64,000 bases of DNA. It comes from Agrobacterium vitis (GTDB lineage Bacteria > Pseudomonadota > Alphaproteobacteria > Rhizobiales > Rhizobiaceae). Below the pieces are notes generated by a model. It searched no databases. It was not told the DNA's origin and saw only the letters and a list, made by a program, of their open reading frames with translations. Below are positions 32,226-41,884 of this stretch, one piece after another. The stretch covers positions 1,617,001 through 1,681,000 of the forward strand of contig NZ_JACXXJ020000005.1 in NCBI RefSeq assembly GCF_014926405.1, in the 5' to 3' direction. Position numbers and translations under genes: made by a program. Numbering within the stretch: position 1 is the first letter of the stretch; each line of letters opens with the position of its first letter.

Positions 32226-32666
32226 TTGGCATTTATTAAAGACATCAACCGGCCAGTTGACCGTGAGTTACTAAACATGATCGGAGATGGCGCAACGCCA
32301 GCCGAGATCGCAAAGTCTGTCCCCTGCTCTATCGATTCAGTTCGCGGCTGGCTTCGCCGGCTTGGATGCACCCACAATCGCAAGGGATTGTGGTTTCTGC
32401 CAAAAGAAACATCCAAGAAGCCACAACGGGACAGCCGCCTCACCCAGAAGCGACAGGTTGAGGTCCGCAAAGGCGTTCTGCCAGAACAGTTTCCATTTAT
32501 TCGCACCCACATCACGATTAGGGACGATGGCAGCCGCATCACCCTTCCTGACCTCTCCATCCTGGCCGTTGCACGCGCCGAGCGCGACAGAAGGGAACGC
32601 TGCAGCGCGATGGCTTTCAATATCTCACACCCACAGCCGCAGGAGAAACAGAATGCGAAAGGCTGA
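32226..32666 (+). CDS. Phage protein with HTH-like N-terminus, unknown
   Basis: The product is about 146 aa from a TTG at 32226, chosen for AAGGAG eight bases upstream (an earlier TTG lies at 32196). The segment TPAEIAKSVPCSIDSVRGWLRRLG resembles a helix-turn-helix with an insertion-like recognition helix. The rest is basic (RDGSR, ARAERDRRERC). It is transcribed rightward from the operator-controlled promoter and overlaps the next small gene. It could regulate integrase expression, but that is an inference. Confidence 0.65.
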   Translation: MAFIKDINRPVDRELLNMIGDGATPAEIAKSVPCSIDSVRGWLRRLGCTHNRKGLWFLPKETSKKPQRDSRLTQKRQVEVRKGVLPEQFPFIRTHITIRDDGSRITLPDLSILAVARAERDRRERCSAMAFNISHPQPQEKQNAKG

Positions 32667-32859
32667 TCAGACTTTGGTGACACCACCCGCCAGAAAGCGT
32701 GCCAGCGAGCATGCCATGGCCGCTGCCTTGAAGGCCGCCAGACGCGCAGGCCTTATGGTAGATCGCCTGCTTATCCATGACGGCACGGTCGAGATACGAT
32801 TTACTGGCAGCGCTGAAAGCGATGTCGAACCAGCCTCTCTTGACCTTAAAGAATGGTAG
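32653..32859 (+). CDS. Small protein upstream of the integrase
   Basis: The product is 68 aa. AGGAG lies seven bases before the ATG, and the start overlaps the preceding gene. The N-terminus is Arg/Lys-rich (RKRASEHAMAAALKAARRAG), and the C-terminus is short and beta-like (IHDGTVEIRF). Such small basic proteins next to integrases can be excisionases, but no excisionase motif is clear. It ends 6 bases before the integrase. Confidence 0.65.
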   Translation: MRKADQTLVTPPARKRASEHAMAAALKAARRAGLMVDRLLIHDGTVEIRFTGSAESDVEPASLDLKEW

Positions 32860-32865
32860 GACGTC

Positions 32866-33933
32866 ATGAAAGTCAGCTATCCCGGCCTTATCAAGGAAGA
32901 ATTGCCTTCGGGCAATGTTCGTTACCGCGTCCGCGTGATTGGCAACCCGAAACAGCGCATTCGCATTTTCTGCCTGCCAGGCGATGAAGATTTCAGCCGC
33001 CAATATACGCTTGCCCGCTATGGAGAACAGCCGGTACCTTTGAAGAAGGCATCCGAGGTGGTCAAGCCCAGGTCCATTGGCTGGCTGGTGCACAGTTATT
33101 TTGAATACATGGAGCAAAGGGTAAAGGCCCGCCTGTCCAGCGCGAAAACGCTGAAGAAGAAACGAAACCTGCTGGCCCGGCTGATTGAGGATCCAGACAG
33201 GATTATGCTCATCCCGCAACCAAAGCTGATCGAAATGCAGGATAAAATGGCCAGCACGCCCGCCCAAGCGGATGCCTTCATCGAAGCGATCAGCGTCATG
33301 TATGAGTGGGCAATAAAGCGTGGCCACCTTAAGACCAATCCAGCCAAGGGAATTGACCGGATCTATAAAAAAGGCGACGGGGCAACGCCTTGGAAATCCG
33401 CAGATGTGAAACGCTTCTTTGCCCACCATAAGCCGGGCTCCAAGCCTTTCATTGCAATGTCCATCCTGCTCTGGACAGGATGCCGCATCGAAGACCTAAC
33501 ATTCCTTGGCCCAAGACATGAGTGCATTTTGGACGGGCTGGAGGCGCTGCGATGGGTGCCAGCAAAGAAGGGCTCATCCGAAGTGATCATTCCCCTGCTC
33601 AAGCCGTTAAAGGCCGCAATCCATAGCCAAGCCGCAATAGCAAAAACCTATATCGTGGCACGCGGCAACAAACCCTTTGCAAGCGGCGATTCCATGTCGG
33701 CCATGTTCAAGCGCTGGTGCATTGATGCGGGTTTGAATCACCTCTCTGCTCACGGCGTGCGCAAAGGTCTGGCCGAGTTGCTGGCCGAACAAGGCTGCAG
33801 CCAATATGAAATCATGGCCATTCTCGGACACTCAGAAGCCAAAACAAGCGAGGTTTATACCCGCCGTGTGGAACGCTGGAAGCTCGCGCAGCAAGCGATG
33901 GACCGGCTAGATGCCTCAGATGCTTGGCTGTGA
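32866..33933 (+). CDS. int: Phage tyrosine recombinase (integrase)
   Basis: The product is 355 aa. It has an N-terminal arm/core-binding region (SIGWLVHSYFEYMEQRVKAR) and a catalytic domain with LLWTGCRIEDL (catalytic Arg), HGVRKGLAEL (His-x-x-Arg) and LGHSEAKTSEVYTRRV (His and the nucleophile Tyr). All five typical residues are visible. It points toward the right prophage end and stops 24 bases from the permease 3' end, so the attachment site should be just to the right. Confidence 0.94.
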   Translation: MKVSYPGLIKEELPSGNVRYRVRVIGNPKQRIRIFCLPGDEDFSRQYTLARYGEQPVPLKKASEVVKPRSIGWLVHSYFEYMEQRVKARLSSAKTLKKKRNLLARLIEDPDRIMLIPQPKLIEMQDKMASTPAQADAFIEAISVMYEWAIKRGHLKTNPAKGIDRIYKKGDGATPWKSADVKRFFAHHKPGSKPFIAMSILLWTGCRIEDLTFLGPRHECILDGLEALRWVPAKKGSSEVIIPLLKPLKAAIHSQAAIAKTYIVARGNKPFASGDSMSAMFKRWCIDAGLNHLSAHGVRKGLAELLAEQGCSQYEIMAILGHSEAKTSEVYTRRVERWKLAQQAMDRLDASDAWL

Positions 33934-33957
33934 CCACTGCCATATTTTGCTTGGAAA

Positions 33958-34788
33958 TCAGTTCTCAAGTGCGTATCTCCGCAGCAACCGCTCAAGAACC
34001 AGTCCGAAGCAAACACTGCCAATTGAGAATCCAATGAGATACTGCTTGTCAATAAATTCGGTAGGATAGCCCAGATAGTATGCTGATCGTACCCATTCGA
34101 CTGCATGAAATACTGGATTCCAGGAAACGGCACGCAAAGCCACTTCTGGAAACGAATTAAGATAGATTGGCGCACCTGAGGTTAGATATACTACCACCAT
34201 TGAAAATCCATAAATCATCGGAAAAATGGGAAGAATGGCTGAGATTACGCTGGCGCTTATTCCGAATCCAATTGACAAAATTACTGTAAAAAAGAACGCC
34301 GTTAAGGCTTCCGAAGGATGAATAGGAACCGGATTACTACCCGTCGATATAAGATATATATATATTAATATAAAAGAGATAACAATTCCGATAAATTCCA
34401 AAAAAGCCCTTGCCAATACTATATCGAGCAACCGAACCACTGGGAATGACATCATAGATTTGTTTGCAATCAAGGATATGGACATAAATCGAGACACATA
34501 CATAAAAGTCATAACAGGCAGCAACCCAGTAGCAAAAAACAACTGAAGATCATCACCAAATTCAGATTTTTTTCCCACCACGTTATATACAGTTAAAAGC
34601 AAAAGAATATGTGCAACAGGAAAAAGCGGCACGATTAAGAAGCCTAGGCCGTGGTTAAAGTAGCGGCTGCGTATGTCGCGCATGATAACAGCATGCATCA
34701 CGTTTAGCTTTTGCCGCAACGCATCTTTCACCGAAATCTTTGGCTCGACCTCAGCCCTCTTTATCGTTTGCGCGCTAATCTCTGTCAC
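33958..34788 (-). CDS. ABC-2 polysaccharide export permease
   Basis: The product is 276 aa with six predicted membrane segments. The N-terminal cytoplasmic helix has MHAVIMRDIRSRYFNHGLGF, typical of the KpsM/Wzm type. Later come PVVRLLDIVLARAFLEFIG and VYLTSGAPIYLNSFPE, with SWNPVFHAVEWVRSAYY near the C-terminus. It would export a capsule or O-antigen chain together with an ATPase encoded outside this window. It converges with the rhamnan gene left of the prophage. Its DNA is lower in GC than the flanks, which is common for surface-polysaccharide genes. Confidence 0.88.
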   Translation of the reverse strand: MTEISAQTIKRAEVEPKISVKDALRQKLNVMHAVIMRDIRSRYFNHGLGFLIVPLFPVAHILLLLTVYNVVGKKSEFGDDLQLFFATGLLPVMTFMYVSRFMSISLIANKSMMSFPVVRLLDIVLARAFLEFIGIVISFILIYIYLISTGSNPVPIHPSEALTAFFFTVILSIGFGISASVISAILPIFPMIYGFSMVVVYLTSGAPIYLNSFPEVALRAVSWNPVFHAVEWVRSAYYLGYPTEFIDKQYLIGFSIGSVCFGLVLERLLRRYALEN

Positions 34789-34923
34789 GATATTCTTCCC
34801 GATCTTTGACCACTTTCAAGGTAAAGCGAAAATCCGGCTTTTCCGGGTCCGGAGTACCGACCATTCAACGTTTAGCACGGCCAATCAGAAGCAAAAACAA
34901 GCGACGTCTATGGCGCTCAGTGA

Positions 34924-34995
34924 AGCGCTGAGCGCTAGCCAGTAAGCGCTAAACCGGCCAGACATGTCCCACGCACCATTTTGACGTGGGACACA
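34924..34995. repeat. AGCGCT triplet and 9-bp inverted repeat upstream of permease
   Basis: Three AGCGCT hexamers (34924, 34931 and 34945) are followed by TGTCCCACG (34965-34973) and its inverse CGTGGGACA (34985-34993), 11 bases apart. The 200-base region before the permease holds no gene. The sites may bind a regulator, or the inverted repeat may be a stem-loop. No known regulator box was recognised. Confidence 0.45.
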
Positions 34996-35013
34996 TCAAA
35001 ACTTAACCTGTTG

Positions 35014-35047
35014 AACAAAAAAGAAAAACCCGGCCTAAAGCCGGGTT
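35014..35047 (-). terminator. Terminator after tRNA-Leu
   Basis: The stem AACCCGGC/GCCGGGTT (35027-35034 with 35040-35047) is followed leftwards by TTTTTCTTTTTT. It starts three bases past the CCA end of the tRNA. Confidence 0.88.
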
Positions 35048-35049
35048 CT

Positions 35050-35134
35050 TGGTGCGGTCGAGAAGACTCGAACTTCCACGGGTTGCCCCACAGCGACCTC
35101 AACGCTGCGCGTCTACCAATTCCGCCACGACCGC
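35050..35134 (-). tRNA. tRNA-Leu (GAG anticodon)
   Basis: The gene is 85 bases on the minus strand, including an encoded CCA. The acceptor stem GCGGTCG/CGACCGC, the long variable arm of a type II tRNA and the anticodon loop TTGAGGT, with GAG flanked by the CAGCG/CGCTG stem, are all visible. The T-loop GTTCGAGTC is present. It lies 260 bases from the permease gene. Confidence 0.95.
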
Positions 35135-35632
35135 ATCGTGGTAGAGTACCGACTTGCGTCGACGGGCTGCATCTAGCAAATGCATCGGGGGTACACAAGG
35201 GCGGCTTGCAACATTTTTATGAAATCGCTCCACAGCATTGAATTGTCTGTTGAAAACTCGCTCCAGCCGGGCCAAATGCAGGGTGAAATGCGGCGCGCTG
35301 CTGGAATGAACCTTATAAGCAGAATGAACCTCATAAGATTGAGTCATTGGAGATCACCGCTCATGCTCCCTTGCCGTTATAATCAAGGCGAGAAGGCGCG
35401 CACATCTTCTCCTTAACCTTGTCTGATTCGCGCAAAGATTGAACATCAGTATGTGCGCCCGTTTAACGACGGTGCCATTTCACCATTGCATAATTCTTTC
35501 AGCCGAAGTCGGCGTAGAGAAAATTATGCAACAAACTTAAAGTGTTATACTGCCGCCCCATATAGGAGGTGCGGCGCTATAAACCAACCACACGATGGCG
35601 ACCGCCAATTGTGCCCTTAAGGATAGTGTCTC
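35135..35632. other. Intergenic region, tRNA-Leu to lipB
   Basis: These 498 bases hold the divergent upstream regions of tRNA-Leu (leftward) and lipB (rightward). No credible ORF or hairpin stands out. A clear promoter was not identified for either gene. Confidence 0.6.
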
Positions 35633-36364
35633 ATGCTTCGTTCCGATCTCGATAAGTCCATGCTTGCCAGCCCTGGCAATGCGCCGATCCGGTGGCGGGT
35701 CAGCGACGGACTGGTTGGCTATGAGGATGCGTTGCGCGTGATGGAGGAGGAAGTGGCAGCGATTGCCGATGGCACCACCGACGAGCTGATCTGGCTGCTG
35801 GAACATCCGCCGATCTACACGGCAGGCACCAGTGCCGATCCGAAGGATTTGATCGACACGCAACGCTTTCCGGTTTTTGCCACCGGACGTGGTGGTGAAT
35901 ATACCTATCACGGGCCGGGCCAGCGTGTCGTCTATGTCATGCTGGATTTGAAGCGGCGCCGCCAGGACGTACGAGCCTATGTCGCCGCCCTGGAAGACGT
36001 TATTATCAAAACACTGGATATGATGAATATTCGCGGCGAGCGACGAGAAGATCGGGTCGGGGTCTGGGTTCGCCGGCCAGATAAGGCACCTCTACCGGAC
36101 GGTAGCGTTACTGAAGACAAGATCGCCGCGCTTGGCATTCGTCTGCGACGCTGGGTCAGCTTTCACGGCCTGTCTTTAAATGTCGAGCCAGACTTGTCTC
36201 ATTTCAGCGGTATCGTACCCTGTGGCATCTCTGCCTATGGCGTCACCAGCCTTGTCGATCTCGGTCTGCCTGTGACGATGACCGATGTCGATATTTATCT
36301 CAAAGAAGCATTTGAAACGGTGTTCGGCCCGACAGTGGCCGACCAGGATCCAAAGCCACGGTAA
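35633..36364 (+). CDS. lipB: Octanoyl-[ACP]:protein N-octanoyltransferase
   Basis: The product is 243 aa. [18 protein letters not shown] near residue 55, [39 protein letters not shown] with the catalytic Lys, and [15 protein letters not shown] with the catalytic Cys are the ordered LipB signatures. It transfers octanoyl from acyl carrier protein to E2/GcvH lipoyl domains, the first step of lipoate synthesis. Family length is about 220-260 aa, and the ~20 extra N-terminal residues are usual in this group. Confidence 0.94.
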   Translation: MLRSDLDKSMLASPGNAPIRWRVSDGLVGYEDALRVMEEEVAAIADGTTDELIWLLEHPPIYTAGTSADPKDLIDTQRFPVFATGRGGEYTYHGPGQRVVYVMLDLKRRRQDVRAYVAALEDVIIKTLDMMNIRGERREDRVGVWVRRPDKAPLPDGSVTEDKIAALGIRLRRWVSFHGLSLNVEPDLSHFSGIVPCGISAYGVTSLVDLGLPVTMTDVDIYLKEAFETVFGPTVADQDPKPR

Positions 36365-36385
36365 TTCGCGCCTGAAAGGCACCCA

Positions 36386-36790
36386 TTACCGGCTGGACCG
36401 CTGCTCCAAATCGCCAATCCTGCGGTGCAGGATTTCGATCATGCTGCCGGTTTCCTGATACATATGGGTCAAACGATCAAGCTCGCGGCGCATGACCAAA
36501 AGCATGTCGTCCTCCGCATCGCCGCCATTGTCCTCTTCGTCTGGACCGCGCCCGTTGCCTGTCATCAGCCATTGGCGGCAAACGCCAAGACCATCGGCAA
36601 CCAATCCAAGACTTCTGGCATCGGCTTCACTGCGGTCCGCCTCCCATGAGCGCAATTTCGCAACCGGCACGCCTGCGATCGAGGCCAAATCGGCGAGATC
36701 CATGCCTGCACAATCCCGCGCAGTTGCAAGTCGCCCGCCCAAGGTATCGTCATTCACATTCAGTAGCCGGTTAATATCGTAAAGCCCCAT
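36386..36790 (-). CDS. XRE-family HTH regulator with C-terminal coiled coil
   Basis: The product is 134 aa from ATG 36790, with GGAG eight bases upstream (the longer frame is rejected). Residues about 18-75 carry the HTH (LGGRLATARDCAGMDLADLASIAG). RQWLMTGNG follows, then an acidic linker, then a helix with IEILHRRIGDLEQ. It is a typical small regulator of Rhizobiaceae. It is convergent with lipB, and its target is unknown. Confidence 0.8.
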   Translation of the reverse strand: MGLYDINRLLNVNDDTLGGRLATARDCAGMDLADLASIAGVPVAKLRSWEADRSEADARSLGLVADGLGVCRQWLMTGNGRGPDEEDNGGDAEDDMLLVMRRELDRLTHMYQETGSMIEILHRRIGDLEQRSSR

Positions 36791-37543
36791 AATACGATCT
36801 CCGTGAAAAAACGCCGATGATTCCCAGCCACCCGACATCCCTTGACCGCCTCTCGCCAAAGGCCCACGCCTTCGACAAATTTTTTACCCGCATGATTGCC
36901 AGCTTAAAATAGATCCAAATCGAAATCCGTCTGCCGCGCATCCGGGTTAAAAATACGCGCCCATCGGATTGCCACGCCGTTGAACCGTTTAAAACCGCAA
37001 CAGAAATGTCCGCCGTCTCAATTGGTTCCACGCCGCAGAAAAAATTATCCTGACGTCGCAAATTACGAAAATTGAAACTGTGCCGCAATGGCGCCTCACG
37101 ACAAAATTCGTTTTCACGACTGTCATATTTAAATACCAGCCAGCAGACTCTCGGCCAAACGCTCGGTAATTCGAAATTAATGCTTGAAAAAGACAATATT
37201 TTTCAACGGGAAAGCGATGAATTGAAGTCCATTGAATAAGCTGATCGGACCCGACGTATCCTTATCGGCTTCTGTCGACAGGACTTAAGGGCGCGTTAAC
37301 GAACCCAATAAGCGACGCTCCAAAATGATCCATTTTTATTCCAATGGAAATTGAATGTCTTTTTTTGAGGCGGCCAAGCCAGGGCGAATCGACACGAACC
37401 AACAGACAACCGCAACGCTTTTCTGTTTGGATTATTTTTTTGAATGATGGTGCGCGCGATAAGCCGCTTCACACTTTTCGGGCCGATGGCTTCCTCCAAG
37501 CATCGGCTTATCCGAAAACCGCGCCACACTTTTCGGGCCGATG
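36791..37543. other. Intergenic region with low GC and RIME-like repeats
   Basis: These 753 bases lie upstream of the HTH gene and after the J-domain gene. They hold no credible ORF. The right end has two copies of CACACTTTTCGGGCCGATG (37470-37488 and 37525-37543), and CGGCTTATCCGAAAACCGCG between them pairs with the second copy. Confidence 0.7.
37470..37543. repeat. RIME-like palindromic repeat (two copies)
   Basis: The 19-base unit CACACTTTTCGGGCCGATG occurs twice, with an inverted partial copy (GCATCGGCTTATCCGAAAACC) between. The motif of CCGAAAA against TTTTCGG with flanking GATGC is the pattern of short intergenic palindromes common in Rhizobiaceae. It ends at the J-domain gene stop. 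Confidence 0.65.
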
Positions 37544-38155
37544 CTATTCAGCCGCCTTCGGCAGATCCGGAACAGGATCGGACAGCGTCTCCACCAGTGG
37601 TTCCAGCTCGTAGGAATAGCCCTCTAGCATGGAATAGGCGCGCTCGATGGCGTCGATCTGGGTTTCGGCATTCTTGATCGCTTCGGCAATCGACTGGGTG
37701 CGGGCGCGCAACATCGAGCCGAGCACATCGGTTTCAGGTCGCCGGCCAATACGATCCACATGCTTGCGGATACGGGTGCGGTGACGCTCCAGTTCCAGAA
37801 TATGAAACCGGGCTTTGAGGATATCGTCCGTCAACTTGCGGCGCAGGCCCGCGACCGGATCGAAACTGCCGGGCTCGCGCTCGTCAAGAATCATGTCGTT
37901 AATCAGCGATTCCAGCACCATCAAGCCCTTCAGGTCGGCAACATCGGCCAATTGCGGATCATAGCCGGTATCATCATAGACCTTACGGCGAACCGGATCC
38001 TTCAAGAGATCGTAGGACGTAGTGATCCTGCCAAATTCATCCGGGTCGCCGCCGGCATCTGGATGGGCGCTCTTGGCCTTCTTGCGATACGCCGCCTTGA
38101 CCGCCGCCTCATCGGCATCGCGCTCCAAACCCAGCATGACATAAGGATCGATCAC
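37544..38155 (-). CDS. J-domain (DnaJ-like) protein
   Basis: The product is 203 aa. The N-terminal 65 residues are a J domain (MLGLERDADEAAVKAAYRKKAKSAHPDAGGD) with the essential HPD in KSAHPDAG. The rest is helical and coiled-coil (LRRKLTDDILKARFHILELERH). It lacks the Gly/Phe and zinc-finger regions of DnaJ, so it is a specialised co-chaperone stimulating Hsp70 ATPase on unknown clients. It is convergent with nothing, and the purL gene follows divergently. Confidence 0.88.
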   Translation of the reverse strand: MIDPYVMLGLERDADEAAVKAAYRKKAKSAHPDAGGDPDEFGRITTSYDLLKDPVRRKVYDDTGYDPQLADVADLKGLMVLESLINDMILDEREPGSFDPVAGLRRKLTDDILKARFHILELERHRTRIRKHVDRIGRRPETDVLGSMLRARTQSIAEAIKNAETQIDAIERAYSMLEGYSYELEPLVETLSDPVPDLPKAAE

Positions 38156-38502
38156 AAAGGCACCTGTCTAGAATTCCAACCGGCCCGGCAAAGCGGGCAG
38201 ACGTTTCGCATGGCTGTAACACAGGCTCATCCGCCTCGCTTACATCGCGCATAAGTTTACCGCAGGCCGGGGCGAAAATGTGAAAAGAAATGGTCTATCC
38301 CCAAACAGATTGTCTGAGATGCCATAAACCGCGCTTTCACCAGCCCTGGAATTTGCGCAGATCCGGTCACAGATAAGCCATCGACACGCAAACCTTGGAA
38401 AGGCCGCATTTTACCCGCCGCAGCCACATTTTCCAGTCGCGCGAATGAATTGCCTGTTATAAAAGGGCGGCAAAATTCTCACTCCCAGTGCAAGAGAGAG
38501 CC
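38156..38502. other. Intergenic region before purL
   Basis: These 347 bases form the divergent upstream region of the J-domain gene and purL. No ORF or clear riboswitch is seen. Confidence 0.6.
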
Positions 38503-40740
38503 ATGACGATCCCGAATTCCATCCCGATCACCCCGGAACTGGTAGCCTCCCACGGCCTGAAGCCGGAGGAATATGACCGGATTCTGCAATTGATCGGACG
38601 GGAGCCGACATTTACCGAGCTTGGTATTTTCTCGGCCATGTGGAACGAACATTGCTCCTACAAATCTTCCAAGCGCTGGCTGCGCACCCTGCCCACCACG
38701 GGCGCGCGCGTTATTCAAGGTCCGGGCGAAAATGCAGGCGTGGTCGATATCGATGATGGCGATTGCGTGGTCTTCAAGATGGAAAGCCACAACCACCCTT
38801 CTTATATCGAACCTTATCAAGGTGCTGCGACCGGTGTTGGCGGCATTCTGCGCGACGTTTTCACCATGGGCGCGCGTCCGATTGCCGCCATGAACGCGCT
38901 GCGCTTCGGCGCACCGGATCATCCGAAGACACGGCATCTCGTCTCCGGCGTTGTGGCTGGCGTCGGCGGCTATGGCAATGCCTTTGGAGTTCCCACCGTG
39001 GGCGGCGAAGTGGAATTCGACGAGCGCTATAACGGCAATATCCTGGTCAACGCCTTTGCCGCTGGCCTTGCAAAGTCGGACGCGATCTTCCTGTCCGAGG
39101 CCAAGGGCGTTGGCCTGCCGGTCGTCTATCTCGGCGCCAAAACCGGCCGCGATGGCGTCGGCGGCGCGACCATGGCGTCGGCGGAATTCGACGAATCCAT
39201 CGACGAAAAGCGCCCGACCGTACAGGTCGGCGACCCCTTCACCGAAAAATGCCTGCTGGAAGCCTGCCTTGAACTGATGAAGACCGGTGCGGTCATCGCC
39301 ATTCAGGACATGGGTGCCGCCGGTCTCACCTGTTCGGCGGTGGAAATGGGTGCCAAGGGCGATCTCGGCATCGAGCTTGACCTCGACACCGTGCCGGTGC
39401 GCGAAGAAAATATGACCGCCTATGAAATGATGCTCTCGGAAAGCCAGGAGCGCATGCTGATGGTGCTGGAGCCATCCAAGGAAGAGGTCGCCAAGGAGAT
39501 CTTCGTCAAATGGGGCCTGGATTTCGCTATTGTCGGCAAAACCACCGACGACCTGCGCTTCCGCATCCTACATCAAGGCGAGGAAGTCGCCAATCTGCCG
39601 ATCAAGGACTTAGGCGATCAGGCACCCGAATATGACCGCCCATGGCGCGAATCAGACAAGCGCGGCCCCCTGCCCGCCAATCTGGTGGACGAGCCAGCCG
39701 ATTACCGCGCCGCTATTCTGTCGCTGGTCGGTTCGGCCAACCAGTCCAGCCGCCGCTGGGTCTATGAACAATATGATACGCTGATCCAGGGGAATTCGCT
39801 TCAGCTTCCCGGCGGTGACGCGGGCGTAGTGCGGGTGGAAAATCATCCGACCAAGGCACTGGCCTTCTCCTCGGATGTCACGCCGCGTTATGTCGAAGCC
39901 GATCCGTTTGAAGGCGGTAAGCAGGCCGTGGCTGAATGCTGGCGCAACATTACCGCGACCGGCGCCGAGCCGCTGGCCGCCACCGACAACCTCAACTTCG
40001 GCAATCCCGAAAAGCCCGAAATCATGGGCCAGCTGGTGGAAGCCATCAAGGGCATCGGCGAAGCCTGCCGGGCGCTGGATTTCCCGATCGTCTCGGGCAA
40101 TGTCTCGCTGTATAACGAAACCAATGGCGTCGCGATCCTACCGACCCCGACCATTGCCGGCGTTGGCCTGTTGCCCGACTGGAGCCGGATGGCGAAAATC
40201 GGCGGCGCCCAGGATGGCGATCATGTCCTGCTGATCGGCACCGATGGCTCCCATCTCGGCAGCTCGATCTATCTGCGTGACCTTCTTGGCCGCACCGATG
40301 GCCCGGCGCCTGAGGTGGACCTGCATGCCGAGCGCCGCAATGGCGATTTCATCCGCTCGGCGATCCGCAATGGTCAGGTAACTGCCTGCCATGACATTTC
40401 CTCTGGTGGTCTCGGGATTGCTCTGGCCGAAATGGCGATGGCCTCGTCCAAGGGCCTTTCCATCGACCTGTCAGAAAGCCGCGGCCCAGCCCATGCGCTG
40501 CTGTTTGGTGAAGACCAGGCCCGCTATGTTGTCACGGTTCCGGCTGATCTTGCCAATTTCATCTGTGCGAATGCTGAAGGTGCGGGTGTACCGTTCCGCC
40601 GTCTTGGCAAGGTTGGCGGCGATGCGCTTGTCATCGACGGTATGTGTACAATCACCGTTGAGGAATTGCGCAACACGCATGAATCGTGGTTCCCTGACTT
40701 CATGGATGGCAAGGCTGAAACCCTGGCCGCCGCGCAGTAA
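38503..40740 (+). CDS. purL: Phosphoribosylformylglycinamidine synthase subunit PurL
   Basis: The product is 745 aa from ATG 38503 (a GTG 15 bases earlier is rejected). It is the small form that works with PurS and PurQ. Key signatures are [53 protein letters not shown] and, later, [17 protein letters not shown] and [15 protein letters not shown]. It catalyses the ATP-dependent amidation of FGAR in purine synthesis. bolA follows 39 bases later. Confidence 0.96.
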   Translation: MTIPNSIPITPELVASHGLKPEEYDRILQLIGREPTFTELGIFSAMWNEHCSYKSSKRWLRTLPTTGARVIQGPGENAGVVDIDDGDCVVFKMESHNHPSYIEPYQGAATGVGGILRDVFTMGARPIAAMNALRFGAPDHPKTRHLVSGVVAGVGGYGNAFGVPTVGGEVEFDERYNGNILVNAFAAGLAKSDAIFLSEAKGVGLPVVYLGAKTGRDGVGGATMASAEFDESIDEKRPTVQVGDPFTEKCLLEACLELMKTGAVIAIQDMGAAGLTCSAVEMGAKGDLGIELDLDTVPVREENMTAYEMMLSESQERMLMVLEPSKEEVAKEIFVKWGLDFAIVGKTTDDLRFRILHQGEEVANLPIKDLGDQAPEYDRPWRESDKRGPLPANLVDEPADYRAAILSLVGSANQSSRRWVYEQYDTLIQGNSLQLPGGDAGVVRVENHPTKALAFSSDVTPRYVEADPFEGGKQAVAECWRNITATGAEPLAATDNLNFGNPEKPEIMGQLVEAIKGIGEACRALDFPIVSGNVSLYNETNGVAILPTPTIAGVGLLPDWSRMAKIGGAQDGDHVLLIGTDGSHLGSSIYLRDLLGRTDGPAPEVDLHAERRNGDFIRSAIRNGQVTACHDISSGGLGIALAEMAMASSKGLSIDLSESRGPAHALLFGEDQARYVVTVPADLANFICANAEGAGVPFRRLGKVGGDALVIDGMCTITVEELRNTHESWFPDFMDGKAETLAAAQ

Positions 40741-40779
40741 ATATCAGGCGCGCAAAAAGATCAGAATGGGAGCAGAACC

Positions 40780-41016
40780 ATGGCTATGAAGCCCGGCGAT
40801 ATCGAAGACATGATCAAAGCGGGTATTCCCGGCGCCAAGGTCGTCATCCGCGATCTGGCTGGCGATGGCGACCACTATGCCGCTGAAGTCGTGGCCGAAG
40901 CCTTTCGCGGCAAGTCGCGCGTGCAGCAGCACCAGATGGTCTACGATGCCCTGAAAGGCAATATGGGCGGGGTGCTGCATGCCCTCGCCCTGCAAACCTC
41001 CATCCCCGAAGCCTGA
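40780..41016 (+). CDS. BolA family protein
   Basis: The product is 78 aa. The ATG at 40780 is preceded by GGGAGC. AKVVIRDLAGDGDHYAAEV contains the conserved Gly-Asp-His of BolA, and RVQQHQMVYDAL the conserved His for Fe-S binding with a CGFS glutaredoxin. It lies 318 bases upstream of exactly such a glutaredoxin, which supports a joint role in iron-sulfur cluster trafficking. The gene is short and probably BolA2-type. Confidence 0.9.
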   Translation: MAMKPGDIEDMIKAGIPGAKVVIRDLAGDGDHYAAEVVAEAFRGKSRVQQHQMVYDALKGNMGGVLHALALQTSIPEA

Positions 41017-41031
41017 CGGTATCACATCATC

Positions 41032-41232
41032 ATGAGCAACCCGATTACCTCGTTTTTCTCCTCACTGATCAAATCGGTGAAAGCTGAAATGTCCGACCGA
41101 AAGAAATACAAGCAGGCCCGCCTGCAACGGTTGAATGCGCCTGCTGCCGACAAGAAGGTCGAGCCGACGCGAGCGAATACCCGCAACAAGGCTGCCCGTC
41201 AGGCCCGGCGCGTCACCCGCAATCGGGGCTGA
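41032..41232 (+). CDS. Small basic protein of unknown function
   Basis: The product is 66 aa, very rich in Lys and Arg (RKKYKQARLQRLNA, then AARQARRVTRNRG), with Phe/Ser residues at the start. It lies 15 bases after bolA and 101 bases before the glutaredoxin, so it is probably co-transcribed. No known family was recognised. It may bind nucleic acid, but only composition suggests it. Confidence 0.6.
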   Translation: MSNPITSFFSSLIKSVKAEMSDRKKYKQARLQRLNAPAADKKVEPTRANTRNKAARQARRVTRNRG

Positions 41233-41333
41233 TGACCGTCTGTTTCCGTTTTGACTTTTGAAATTTCGGCAAAATGCGCCTATATAGGCAATGGAATACT
41301 GCGGCCTTGACCCGCATGTGAAAGGATAAATCC

Positions 41334-41669
41334 ATGAGCGGTGTAAACGAATTCATTGATAATGCTGTAAAAAGCAATGATGTCGTGCTTTTCATGAAGG
41401 GCACGCCCCAGTTTCCGCAATGCGGATTTTCGGGCCAGGTCGTACAGATGCTCGATTATCTCGGCATCGACTACAAAGGCATCAATGTGCTCGCCGACCA
41501 GGAAATTCGCGAAGGCATCAAGACCTATTCCAACTGGCCGACCATTCCGCAACTTTATGTGAAGGGCGAATTCATCGGCGGATGCGATATCGTCCGGGAA
41601 ATGTTCCAGGCCGGTGAGTTGCAGTCTCACCTCGAGGAAAAAGGCATTGCCGTTCGCGGCGCCGCCTGA
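41334..41669 (+). CDS. grxD: Monothiol glutaredoxin (CGFS, Grx4/GrxD type)
   Basis: The product is 111 aa. [19 protein letters not shown] contains the CGFS active site, and the [20 protein letters not shown] segment carries the cis-Pro and the Gly-Gly binding motifs. It is an iron-sulfur carrier rather than a disulfide reductase. It lies next to bolA, its usual partner. Length is typical. Confidence 0.95.
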   Translation: MSGVNEFIDNAVKSNDVVLFMKGTPQFPQCGFSGQVVQMLDYLGIDYKGINVLADQEIREGIKTYSNWPTIPQLYVKGEFIGGCDIVREMFQAGELQSHLEEKGIAVRGAA

Positions 41670-41884
41670 CGCGAACTGGATAAAGCCCGGTAGTATTCCG
41701 GGCTTGTTCCTATCGACGCCTTTGCGCATATTGCGGTGCGGCAAATTTGACGCACACAGCGGTCAGCTACAAGCCTATCGACAGCACGGCTCTCATAATC
41801 GATTCCGATTGAGGGATTAATGCAGTATCTGATAAGGGCGTCGCGCCTTGCGACGCCTTTTGATTTTCCAGGACATGTTTTCCC

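Larger units (their letters stand above)
768..33957. mobile_element. HK97/lambda-like siphophage prophage (about 33 kb)
   Basis: The order, read right to left, is integrase, repressor/Cro/CII, replication, NusG-like protein, HNH, small and large terminase, HK97-type portal, protease and capsid, head-tail connectors, tail tube, tail chaperones, tape measure, tail tip, fibres and lysis genes. All structural genes are on the minus strand and many are coupled by 1-4 base overlaps. The left edge lies between the rhamnan gene stop (767) and the lysis-operon terminator (826). The right edge lies in the 24 bases between the integrase stop (33933) and the permease stop (33958), or in the permease 3' end. 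I could not identify a convincing att core. The structural set looks complete, but a 3.4 kb foreign insert interrupts the late operon. Confidence 0.93.

Noticed and set aside
35050..35134. tRNA-Leu as the prophage integration site
   Set aside because: The intact export permease gene lies between the integrase and the tRNA, and no tRNA fragment is seen at the left end.
36771..37196. A 141-codon minus-strand frame upstream of the HTH regulator
   Set aside because: The region is low in GC, the frame overlaps the start of the HTH gene, there is no ribosome site and the composition is not protein-like.
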